From assembly GCA_020627645.1 (NCBI GenBank), contig JAHDGN010000052.1, positions 3,771 through 13,634 on the forward strand: a DNA stretch of 9,864 nucleotides, written 5' to 3'. The notes beneath the pieces are model-generated. The model searched no databases. It was not told where the DNA came from and saw only the letters and a list, made by a program, of their open reading frames with translations. The stretch's first letter is position 1, and every line of letters starts with the position of its first letter. This document shows, in pieces, positions 1-6,519 of this stretch. The translations under genes were made by a program, and so were the position numbers. The stretch comes from Akkermansiaceae bacterium. Lineage in GTDB: Bacteria > Verrucomicrobiota > Verrucomicrobiia > Verrucomicrobiales > Akkermansiaceae.

Positions 1-794
1 GTGGAGGGTCGGCCATGGGGGCTGTTACGGCTACTGACCTTTTGGCATTGTATGAATTCAATGGAAATGCGAACGATTCGTCTGGAAATGGTGCAAACGG
101 GACGCTGAACGGGGCTGCGACCATTTCGGCAGGTGGAACAGGTTATGATGGATCGGCTGGAAACGGTGCTCTTGATATCGGAGCTGCAGCGAATTTTGCT
201 TATATGAGTTCTACGATTGCGCTAGCGGGTGCAACGACTTCTGACTCGATGGCGGTGAGTTATTGGCAACGTAATATCGGAAATGGTAGCGGCTTAAATA
301 CGACCAACATTCCGTTCTCTATGGTGAGCACGTCGGGAGGTGGGACTCGGGGTTTTCAGGCTCACGCACCTTGGTCTGATGGGACATTATACTTTGATCA
401 TGGTGGCACCTGCTGTGGGACAGCTAATCGGTTGACCAGTGTGGTTGGAACAAGTTTGTTAGATAGTTGGCATCATATTGTTCTTCAGGTAAGTGGGGGG
501 CAGAAAGAGATTTGGATTGATGGAGTGCTAGCGGCCTCGCAGGCCACTGGTGCGGCTGTTATTCCTACTTTTTCGGGTTCGACAACAATCGGAGCAGGCG
601 TAGGGGGTGGCAATGGTTTTGGTGGTTTGATTGATGAATTCGCGGTTTGGAGTGCGCCTCTTTCGCAGGAGCAAATTGAATCTCTTGCTGGTGGTGCGCC
701 GACGCAGGCGATTTTGATTCCTGAGCCTTCAAGTTTTCTTCTTCTTCTTCCTGGTGCTTTGTTTGCATTGCGCCGGCGCAGGAGTGAGTCGTAG
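1..794 (+). CDS. LamG-domain PEP-CTERM envelope protein (5' partial)
   Basis: Exported protein with a concanavalin A-like LamG/Laminin_G_3 fold, probably binding glycans or another surface ligand. Numbering starts at the ATG at 15. Residues about 8-225 look like the LamG domain: the start LLALYEFNGNANDSSGNG, a strand with SWHHIVLQ (151-158), the hairpin EIWIDGVLA (165-173) and the closing GGLIDEFAVWS (203-213). The C-terminus is a textbook PEP-CTERM signal: P236-E237-P238, a hydrophobic helix 240-252, then RRRR at 253-256, for sorting and probable cleavage by an exosortase. The frame stays open from the ATG at 15 to the window edge. The short stretch before residue 8 (GGSAMGAVTA) resembles the end of a signal peptide, so the true start is probably left of the window and the ATG at 15 internal. 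No exosortase gene is in view. The specific ligand cannot be told. Confidence 0.85.
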   Translation, partial: GGSAMGAVTATDLLALYEFNGNANDSSGNGANGTLNGAATISAGGTGYDGSAGNGALDIGAAANFAYMSSTIALAGATTSDSMAVSYWQRNIGNGSGLNTTNIPFSMVSTSGGGTRGFQAHAPWSDGTLYFDHGGTCCGTANRLTSVVGTSLLDSWHHIVLQVSGGQKEIWIDGVLAASQATGAAVIPTFSGSTTIGAGVGGGNGFGGLIDEFAVWSAPLSQEQIESLAGGAPTQAILIPEPSSFLLLLPGALFALRRRRSES

Positions 795-890
795 TTGAGT
801 TTTCGAGTAGGCAAAAATTTTCAAGAAAAGGCTTTTGTCCTGAATAAGTAATTTTTTTAGGACTGACTGGTCGGGTCAATGTTTTTCCTA

Positions 891-930
891 AGAGGCTGGA
901 AAAATAGTTAGTGCTATTTTTCCAGCCTCT
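891..930. terminator. Perfect 17-bp inverted repeat, possible terminator
   Basis: Arms 891-907 (AGAGGCTGGAAAAATAG) and 914-930 are exact reverse complements around a 6-base loop. It lies about 97 bp after the LamG stop codon and just before the transposase relic. The T-run lies within the right arm rather than after it; only CTTTCATTCACATTTTT follows. It is therefore not a canonical intrinsic terminator, though it could stop or protect transcripts from either side. A transposon-derived hairpin is the alternative. Confidence 0.5.
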
Positions 931-961
931 CTTTCATTCACATTTTTAGGAGAAGGCAGGG

Positions 962-1250
962 ATGACAAGCTATCCAAGCAACCTTAACGACATTGAGTGG
1001 AAAATTCTGGTGGAACTTCTTCCCAAATCCGGCCCCACTCTTCGGGGACGACCATCAAAACATTCAAAGCGAGAGGTTGTCGATGGGATCCCCTACATCA
1101 TCCGAACAGGCGGGAGCTAGCGTTATTATGCCCAATGACCTCCCACACTGGAAAACCTACAGATACGACATTTATGACCCGGCGATCAAGTGGCGCTTCG
1201 GAGGACGCTTACATTCAACCCGACATCAATTCGGTGTTTAACTGCGAGCT
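962..1250 (+). pseudogene. IS5-family transposase, N-terminal remnant
   Basis: From the ATG at 962 the frame reads MTSYPSNLNDIEWKILVELL, then GRPSKHSKREVVDGIPYIIR, the N-terminal pattern of IS5-family transposases (target-binding region ahead of the DDE domain). It stops at an amber codon at 1118-1120, exactly where family members have Trp (RTGGS-stop-RY for RTGxxWRY). The homology continues in a second frame from 1128 (MPNDLPHWKTYRY) and a third from 1183 (RSSGASEDAYI). One nonsense and two frameshift lesions therefore lie within about 200 bp, and the DDE catalytic domain is missing. A strong Shine-Dalgarno sequence (AGGAGAAGG, 948-956) sits 5 bases before the ATG, unlike the host genes in this window. 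Confidence 0.75.
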
Positions 1251-1364
1251 GGCACGGCATCTGCCCAGTGGGTGGTCACTTCCGCCTATGTGCGTAAGAG
1301 GGAGTGATGGCGGCATGGAAGGGACCCGCTTGCGGGAAGGCCCCATGACGGAGCCTCGTTTCAT

Positions 1365-1613
1365 CCCAGCAATACCGATTCGAGGATTCCGGACAATGTC
1401 GTCGTGCTACGCCAACCACCCTATAGCCCCGAACTCAACCCCGTTGAAAAGCTATGGGATATGCTGCGAGACTGGCTCTGCAATCGGCGATGGGGATCGT
1501 TGGAAGAACTTTTGGAATCTTCGACCTATTGGCTGAGGAAATTCTGGGACGAGCCCAGCAACATTCTCTCTTTAGTTGGCGATGGCTGGATGAGGGATCA
1601 AGCAAACGCCTGA
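1365..1613 (+). pseudogene. IS630-family transposase, C-terminal remnant
   Basis: The frame ending at TGA 1611-1613 reads IPDNVVVLRQPPYSPELNPV followed by EKLWDMLRDWLCNRR. PPYSPELNPVE is the signature around the third catalytic acidic residue (E) of IS630/Tc1-mariner DDE transposases, and the following W helix also fits. The N-terminal helix-turn-helix and the first two catalytic aspartates are absent, and no intact start is present. The family is different from that of the IS5-type fragment upstream, so the two are not halves of one gene. The reading frame after the motif is undamaged for about 55 codons, so this piece may be younger than its neighbour. Confidence 0.75.
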
Positions 1614-1785
1614 TCTCCATTCTTTAATACCAGAAAGTTTTAACGATCGGTATAAGGATGGTCTTTTGAAAGCTCCGGATAAAAGGAGCTATTAAAATCA
1701 AAAATTTAAAAAATGGAGGATTACTTTTGAGGCTTTGAAAAACGATGGGAGGGAGGCTTGGCGGATGGAATCCGCCGCCACGTTT
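1614..1785. other. Intergenic region between IS relic and nrdA
   Basis: This is the convergent space between the + strand IS relic and the - strand nrdA. It contains a small inverted repeat (AGCTCC 1671-1676 with GGAGCT 1685-1690) of unknown meaning, an A/T-rich patch around 1691-1712, and the nrdA-proximal stem-loop listed separately. I see no gene in it. Confidence 0.5.
1760..1776 (-). terminator. Stem-loop after nrdA, probable terminator
   Basis: On the - strand GGCGGAT and ATCCGCC form a 7-bp GC-rich stem with a 3-base loop, starting 9 bases after the nrdA stop codon. A slipped form can use the neighbouring GGCGGC repeat. The nearest T-run on the transcript (CGTTTTT) is about 15 bases further on, so this is a weak or non-canonical terminator. 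Its position right behind the last gene of the nrd unit favours transcript termination or 3' end protection. Confidence 0.45.
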
Positions 1786-4700
1786 TTACTGACAGGCCTC
1801 GCATTCTTCGCCGTTCATCATGGCTTCGATGGAGCAGGCGGCTTTTTCTTCAGCGGTGTATGATTTTTTGGCTGGGGCTTTGGAGACAGTCGATTTTTCG
1901 ATGTCATTGCCCTGAAGCGTTCTCAGGTAATAGGTAGTTTTGAGGCCGGTATGCCAGGCGCGGCGATACATGTGGCTGAGGTTCTTCATGTCCGGTGAGG
2001 CGAGGAAGAGGTTGACGCTTTGGCTCTGATCGATCCATTTTTGGCGTCGGGCAGCGGCGTCGATGATGGTTTCGTGTCCGACTTGGAAGGCGGTTTGATA
2101 TTTTTGTTTGAGTCGCTCGGGAATGCCTTCGATGTTGGTGAGTTCGCCGTTGAAGTATTTGAGCTGGTCGATCATTTCCTGGTTCCAGAGGCCTTCTTTT
2201 TTGAGGTCAATGACGAGTTGGCGGTTGAGGATGATGAAGTCGCCGCCAAGGTTACTCTTGACGAAGAGGTTGGTGTAGTTGGGTTCGATGCATGGGGTGG
2301 TGCCCATGATGTTGGAGATGGTGGCGGTGGGGGCTATGGCGAGGACGTTGGAGTTCCGCATGCCGTTTTTGGCGATGGATTCGCGAACGGGGCGCCAGTC
2401 CATTTTGCCTCCCCGTGGGACGTCGAGTTTGACGCCGCGTTCTTGTTCGAGAAGGTCAAGGGTGTCTTGAGGGAGGAGCCCGCGGTCCCATTTGGAGCCT
2501 TGGTAGGATCCGTAGGTACCGCGTTCGCTGGCGAGTTCGCTACTGGCGCCGTAGGCGTAGTAGGCGATGGCTTCCATGAATTCGTCATTGAATTCGATGG
2601 CGGCGTCGGAGTTGAAGGCGAGGCCTTTTTTGAAGAGGGAGTTGTGGAGGCCCATGACACCGAGGCCGATGGGGCGGTGGCGTGAGTTAGCGGTTTTGGC
2701 GGCTTCGGTGGGGTAAAAGTTGATGTCGATGACGTTGTCGAGGGCGCGGATGGCAACGGTGACGGTTTCACGGAGCATGTCGTGATCCAGGGCTCCATCG
2801 TTGGTGATGTGGGTGTCGAGGACGACGGACCCAAGGTTACAGACGGCGGTTTCTTCGTCTGAGGTGTTGAGGGTGATTTCGGTGCAGAGGTTGGAGGAGT
2901 GAATGACACCGGCGTGGTCCTGGGGGCTGCGAAGGTTGCAGGGGTCTTTGAAGGTGATCCAGGGGTGGCCGGTTTCGAAGATCATCTTGAGCATCTTTTT
3001 CCAGAGCTCGATGGCTTCGATCTTGCGGCTCCAGATCTTGCCCTCTTCGGCCATCTTTTCGTATTCGGTGTAGCGTTGTTCGAAGCCGCTGCCGTAGAGG
3101 TCGTGGAGGTCTGGGGTTTCGTTGGCGCGGAAGAGGGTCCAGTGTTGCCGGGCTTCCATGCGCTTCATGAAGAGGTCGGGAATCCAGTTGGCGGTGTTCA
3201 TGTCGTGGGTACGACGGCGTTCGTCACCTGTGTTGACTCGGAGTTCTAGGAAGTCCTCGATGTCGTTGTGCCAGGATTCGAGGTATGCGCAGCCGGATCC
3301 TCGGCGTTTGCCGCCTTGGTTGACGGCGATGAGTTGGTCGTTGTGGAGTTTGAGGAAGGGGATGACACCTTGTGATTCTCCGTTGGTGCCTTGAATGTAT
3401 CCACCGGTTCCGCGGACGGCGGTCCAGGAGCCGCCGAGTCCGCCTGCCCATTTGGAGAGGAAGGCGTTTTCGGCGATGCCTCGGTGCATGATGGACTCGA
3501 TGGAGTCGTCAACTTTGTAGAGGTAGCAGGAAGAGAGCTGGCTGTGAAGGGTACCTGAGTTGAAGAGGGTGGGGGTGGAGGAACAGAAGCGGCGCCCTTT
3601 GTAGAGTTGGTAGAGGCGGATGACCCAGTCTTCGGCGTCTTGTTCTTCGGCTTTGAAGAGTCCCATGGAGACGCGCATCCAGAAGAATTGCGGCGTTTCC
3701 ATACGGCGTGGTTTGTCGCCGGTTTTGTCGACTTGGAGGTAGCGGTCGTAGAGGGTTTGGATGCCGAGGTATTCGAAGTCGAGATCGGCGGAGGGATCGA
3801 GGGCGTCGGCGAGGCGGTCGAGGTCGTATTTGTCTACGACTTCGGGGGAGATGCGTTTGATTTCGACTCCGTGTTTGAGGTAACTTTTGAAGTTTTGTTT
3901 GTGGGCTTCTTTGAGGGCTTCGATGCCATCGGTCTGGATGTTCCAGGGGAGGACTTCCTCGTAGATGTAGGTGAGGAGGATGCGGCCAGCGAATTTGGCC
4001 ATATCGGCGTCTTTTTCGAGGAGGGTTTTGGAGTTGAGGATGATGGTTTTTTGGAGGTCGGCGCGGGTGATTTCGGCCCCGATGGAGCGGCGGAGTTCGG
4101 TTTCGATTTCGTCCTCGGTCATGGTGAGGTCGAGGCCGATCATGGCGAATTGGATGCGCTTTTTGAGTTCGGTTCCGTCCCAGAATTCGGAGGTGCCGTC
4201 TTCGGTGACGGTGACGAATGATTCTTGGGCGGGGTCTTCTGGGCTGGCGTTGGCTTCGCGCTCGAGGCGGAGGCGGGCGCGTTCTTCGCGGTAGAGGACG
4301 TAGTGGGCAGCGACTTTGTAGTGTCCCTGCTTCATGAGTTGTTCTTGGACGATGTCTTGGACGTCTTCGATGTGGACGAAGGCGGAGTCGCCGGTGCGGA
4401 CGGCTCTGGTGACGGCTTTGGCGATGGCTTTGGCGGGGTCTGGTGATTCTTTGAGGGTTAGGAAGGCGCGGGCGACGGCTTGTTCGATTTTGGTTTCAGA
4501 CCAGGGGACGACGTTGCCGTTGCGGCGGATGAGGCGGACGGTCATGGGTTGGTGGGAGGTGGAGTCGAGTGAGATTTCGCCAGTGGATTCGAGAGATCGT
4601 TGGAAGGTCAGTGATTTAGCGACGTCATGGGCATCGTTTTCGATGAGGGCTTTTTCGATGAGGAGGTAGAGGTCGTTTTGTGAGAGCTTGAGTTGTCCAC

Positions 4701-5031
4701 CGCGTTGGACTTGTTTCATTAGGGAAGAGGAGACGCGATGGGCGACGGCGGAGACGAAGGAGCGGTTTTGTTCGGTGAAGATGTTGTCTTCGGGCTCGTT
4801 TTGAGAGATGAGGAGATTGGTGAGGGATTGGCCGATGGCGTCGGCGACGTCGGCGAGTGAGAATTGTTCTTCTTGGTCGCCACGAGTGACGAGGATTTCG
4901 GGGATGGGTGAGCGTTGTTCGGAGGCGAGGGTTTCTCGCCAGGCGAAGGGGCTGAGATTTTCGTCATTGAAGCGGTTGGAGACGACTTCTTTGAGCGCGA
5001 GATCTTGTTCGAGAGTGAGGGAACGGTACAT
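1786..5031 (-). CDS. nrdA: Class I ribonucleoside-diphosphate reductase, alpha subunit
   Basis: Cytosolic catalytic subunit of class I ribonucleotide reductase; reduces NDPs to dNDPs using a radical supplied by NrdB. Its 1081 residues compare with about 760 in E. coli NrdA, the excess being N-terminal. Three cone-like modules are visible: a degenerate one at about 46-147, a canonical ATP-cone at about 163-255 (IRRNGNVVPW near its start), and a third at about 272-365 matching the N-terminus of E. coli NrdA. The catalytic barrel has the redox cysteines C502 and C731, and N714-x-C716-x-E718 with the thiyl cysteine C716. The radical-path pair Y1034-Y1035 and a C-terminal C1077-x-x-C1080 thiol shuttle are present. 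ATG 5031 is the first start codon after an in-frame TAG at 5107-5109. It has no Shine-Dalgarno sequence and follows an A/C-rich leader. nrdB lies 220 bp upstream on the same strand. All essential residues are intact, so the enzyme should be active. Confidence 0.97.
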   Translation of the reverse strand: MYRSLTLEQDLALKEVVSNRFNDENLSPFAWRETLASEQRSPIPEILVTRGDQEEQFSLADVADAIGQSLTNLLISQNEPEDNIFTEQNRSFVSAVAHRVSSSLMKQVQRGGQLKLSQNDLYLLIEKALIENDAHDVAKSLTFQRSLESTGEISLDSTSHQPMTVRLIRRNGNVVPWSETKIEQAVARAFLTLKESPDPAKAIAKAVTRAVRTGDSAFVHIEDVQDIVQEQLMKQGHYKVAAHYVLYREERARLRLEREANASPEDPAQESFVTVTEDGTSEFWDGTELKKRIQFAMIGLDLTMTEDEIETELRRSIGAEITRADLQKTIILNSKTLLEKDADMAKFAGRILLTYIYEEVLPWNIQTDGIEALKEAHKQNFKSYLKHGVEIKRISPEVVDKYDLDRLADALDPSADLDFEYLGIQTLYDRYLQVDKTGDKPRRMETPQFFWMRVSMGLFKAEEQDAEDWVIRLYQLYKGRRFCSSTPTLFNSGTLHSQLSSCYLYKVDDSIESIMHRGIAENAFLSKWAGGLGGSWTAVRGTGGYIQGTNGESQGVIPFLKLHNDQLIAVNQGGKRRGSGCAYLESWHNDIEDFLELRVNTGDERRRTHDMNTANWIPDLFMKRMEARQHWTLFRANETPDLHDLYGSGFEQRYTEYEKMAEEGKIWSRKIEAIELWKKMLKMIFETGHPWITFKDPCNLRSPQDHAGVIHSSNLCTEITLNTSDEETAVCNLGSVVLDTHITNDGALDHDMLRETVTVAIRALDNVIDINFYPTEAAKTANSRHRPIGLGVMGLHNSLFKKGLAFNSDAAIEFNDEFMEAIAYYAYGASSELASERGTYGSYQGSKWDRGLLPQDTLDLLEQERGVKLDVPRGGKMDWRPVRESIAKNGMRNSNVLAIAPTATISNIMGTTPCIEPNYTNLFVKSNLGGDFIILNRQLVIDLKKEGLWNQEMIDQLKYFNGELTNIEGIPERLKQKYQTAFQVGHETIIDAAARRQKWIDQSQSVNLFLASPDMKNLSHMYRRAWHTGLKTTYYLRTLQGNDIEKSTVSKAPAKKSYTAEEKAACSIEAMMNGEECEACQ

Positions 5032-5251
5032 GTTGTTGAGTTTTTCTATTTGTTGTTGGTTGTTGTGTGTGGATGGGACGTTTTGGTGTTCGGAGTTGGC
5101 TTTTGGCTAGTAGCGTTGGGCTGTTAGCTGAGCTGCCGCTCCAGGTTTTGTCACGGTGGTTTGATGTCTGAGGTCGGGTAAGGGGGGCGTCGGGCTTTGT
5201 GTTGGTTTGATGGGGGCTTGAGTCTATTTGTAAGCCCCCACCGTGATGGCT
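5032..5251 (-). promoter_or_regulatory. nrdB-nrdA intercistronic leader
   Basis: These 220 bp are long for two genes of one enzyme. The nrdB-proximal end has a strong hairpin (separate entry). The last roughly 40 bases before the nrdA ATG are almost only A and C on the transcript (repeats of CAA, AAC and ACA), so the leader should be unstructured and lacks any Shine-Dalgarno sequence. No convincing -35/-10 pair for a separate nrdA promoter was found. nrdA may rely on read-through from nrdB or on a promoter type not recognised here. Confidence 0.4.
5209..5242 (-). terminator. Hairpin after nrdB, possible attenuator or processing site
   Basis: Arms 5211-5219 (TGGGGGCTT) and 5232-5240 are perfect reverse complements with a 12-base loop. 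In the transcript the stem can extend to 11 bp with one G-U pair (5209-5242). It begins about 10 bases after the nrdB stop. No U-run follows on the - strand, so it is unlikely to be a full intrinsic terminator. It could stabilise the nrdB mRNA 3' end or set the NrdB:NrdA ratio. Confidence 0.45.
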
Positions 5252-6346
5252 TTAGAGGTCGTCGTCGTCGTATCCTGTGTCTTCGAGAGATGAGGCTTTT
5301 TGGTATTCGGTGACCTTTCCTTCGAAGAAGTTTTGTTCTTTTTTGAGGTCGATGGCTTCGGAGAGCCATGGGAAAGGATTTTCGGTGTTGCCGGTGAGGG
5401 GTTCGAGGCGGCAGTTGACGAGGCGTCGGTCGGCGATGTAGTCGATGTAGGTTTCGAATTCGTCTGCGCTGAGTCCGACGGCAGCGACGGGGAGGCAGTC
5501 ACGGATGAATTCTTTTTCGAGGCGGACGCCTTCGGCCATGGTTTGGCGGAGGTCTTCTTGGAATTCGTCGGTCCAGATGTCTGGGTTTTCGGTGACGAGA
5601 GCATTGAGGAGGTTGCGGAAGACCTCGATGTGATTGGATTCGTCACGGAGGGTGTAGCGGAACATTTGTCCGATGCCGGGGAATTTGTTTTGGCGGTAGA
5701 GGGAGAGGATCATGCCGAAGAGGCCATAGAATTGGGTGCCTTCCATGACCTGGCCGAACATGAAGATGTTTTTGGCGAGGGCTTGTTTGTTTTCGGAGAC
5801 CGTGAGGTCGATGTCGCGGCGGAGTTCACGCGAGTTGGAGACGACGAAGTTGTTTTTGGCTTTGATGGTGGGAACGTCTTCGAACATGGCCTCACATTCG
5901 TGTGGGTTGAGGCCGAGGGAGGAGATCATGTAGACGAGGGAGTCGGCGTGGATGTTTTCCTCGTGTGCGTGGCGGCCGAGGACGAGTTTGAGTTCGGGAG
6001 CGGTGACGACTTCGCGGACGACGTGGAGGATGTTGTCGCCGACGATGCCTTCGGCAGCAGAGAAGTATCCGATGCCCATTTTGATAATCCAGCGTTCAAC
6101 GTCGGAGATTTCTGAGCCTCGCCATTGTTCGACATCTTTCTGCATCTGAATGTCTTCGGGTTCCCAGTGGTTAGACTTCATGGTTTTATAGAGGTCGTAT
6201 GCCCACTGGTATTTGAGGGGGAGAATGTTAAAGAACATGGTTTCGCGTCCATTGATGACTTTTTTGGAGGCGAGGGCTGCTTCGGCCTTTTCTTTGTCGA
6301 GGACGAAGGTGCGTTCTCCGAGTGTGATGGTGGTAGTGTCAGACAT
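5252..6346 (-). CDS. nrdB: Class I (Ic-like) ribonucleoside-diphosphate reductase, beta subunit
   Basis: Radical-generating R2 subunit, a ferritin-like helical dimer partnering NrdA. Its 364 residues are normal for the family. All six metal ligands are visible: E99 (SAAEGIVGDN), E130 and H133 (HEENIH), E202 (VMEGTQFY), E236 and H239 (RDESNH). Spacings (31, 3, 69, 34, 3) match chlamydial R2 almost exactly, as does Glu rather than Asp at the first ligand. The radical tyrosine position, seven residues after E130 (Y122 in E. coli, F127 in Chlamydia trachomatis), is L137, codon CTC at 5938-5936. The radical-transfer residues W48 and, near the tail, Y359 are present; the acidic tail (GYDDDDL) would dock to NrdA. 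ATG 6346 is fixed by an in-frame TGA at 6361-6359. No Shine-Dalgarno sequence is seen. It is the first gene of the nrd unit, under the putative NrdR-controlled promoter. Confidence 0.96.
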   Translation of the reverse strand: MSDTTTITLGERTFVLDKEKAEAALASKKVINGRETMFFNILPLKYQWAYDLYKTMKSNHWEPEDIQMQKDVEQWRGSEISDVERWIIKMGIGYFSAAEGIVGDNILHVVREVVTAPELKLVLGRHAHEENIHADSLVYMISSLGLNPHECEAMFEDVPTIKAKNNFVVSNSRELRRDIDLTVSENKQALAKNIFMFGQVMEGTQFYGLFGMILSLYRQNKFPGIGQMFRYTLRDESNHIEVFRNLLNALVTENPDIWTDEFQEDLRQTMAEGVRLEKEFIRDCLPVAAVGLSADEFETYIDYIADRRLVNCRLEPLTGNTENPFPWLSEAIDLKKEQNFFEGKVTEYQKASSLEDTGYDDDDL

Positions 6347-6390
6347 TGTGATTGGAGGTCAGAGTTTGTTTGTTCAAGAGTGCTTTGTTG

Positions 6391-6412
6391 GCGTCGTCGT
6401 TCGCAGCGACGC
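6391..6412 (-). promoter_or_regulatory. Small GC-rich hairpin in the nrdB leader
   Basis: GCGTCG (6391-6396) and CGACGC (6407-6412) form a 6-bp GC stem with a 10-base loop, about 45 bases before the nrdB start codon and inside the predicted 5' UTR. It does not cover the start codon and has no T-run. It may be a leader structure or chance. Confidence 0.25.
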
Positions 6413-6456
6413 GGGAAAAATCTTAGGGGGTTTTTGGAGTTTTGGGCAAGGCCATT

Positions 6457-6504
6457 TTAACTCATATAGTATACACAAATTATTAACAATACAACATATT
6501 GTGG
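6457..6504 (-). promoter_or_regulatory. Putative paired NrdR boxes upstream of nrdB
   Basis: NrdR, the nucleotide-sensing repressor of RNR genes, binds pairs of 16-bp palindromes usually 15-16 bp apart. The - strand 16-mer at 6504-6489, CCACAATATGTTGTAT, agrees with the palindromic form ACACAATATATTGTGT at 13 of 16 positions. Exactly 16 bp away, 6457-6472 (TTAACTCATATAGTAT) keeps one good half-site (ATATAGTAT) and a poor other half. Centre-to-centre distance is 32 bp, about three helical turns. The strong site covers the predicted -35 and the weak one the -10, as expected for repression. No nrdR gene is in the window. Confidence 0.55.
6466..6494 (-). promoter_or_regulatory. Candidate sigma70-type promoter for nrdB
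   Basis: On the - strand TTGTAT (6494-6489) and TACTAT (6471-6466) are separated by 17 bp; TATACT shifted by two bases is an alternative -10. Matches to the consensus are partial (3/6 and 4/6). The spacer is A/T-rich and the location fits, giving a 5' UTR of roughly 110 bases. Support comes mainly from the overlap with the putative NrdR boxes. Confidence 0.4.
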
Positions 6505-6519
6505 TTCTGTGGGTGCTTC

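Larger units (their letters stand above)
941..1620 (+). mobile_element. Composite insertion-sequence relic (IS5-type plus IS630-type)
   Basis: The stretch holds fragments of two unrelated transposase families in the same orientation: an IS5-like N-terminus, then an IS630-like C-terminus. About 115 bp between them (roughly 1250-1365) match neither in any frame I could read. No terminal inverted repeats or target duplications could be identified by eye, so the outer limits are approximate. Both fragments are non-functional. The simplest reading is an old IS insertion hotspot where one element landed in or beside another and both were deleted and decayed. Confidence 0.7.

Noticed and set aside
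997..1536. 179-codon + strand open frame spanning the IS relic
   Set aside because: Only a short part (about 1183-1215) matches transposase sequence; the rest is out of frame with both the IS5 and the IS630 homology. It is an accidental frame through decayed DNA, not a gene.
1671..1690. AGCTCC/GGAGCT inverted repeat as a terminator
   Set aside because: The stem is only 6 bp with an 8-base loop and no T-run in a useful position, so it could easily be chance.
2020..4221. Several + strand open frames of about 110-220 codons opposite nrdA
   Set aside because: All lie inside the well-supported nrdA gene, have Val/Phe/Asp/Gly-rich or Ser/Arg-rich composition and no domain pattern, so they are antisense shadows.
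5300..6115. Long + strand open frame of 271 codons opposite nrdB
   Set aside because: It mirrors nrdB exactly in an antisense frame and has skewed Phe/Glu/Asp/Val/Gly content without recognisable motifs. This is the usual shadow of a real gene with strong codon bias.
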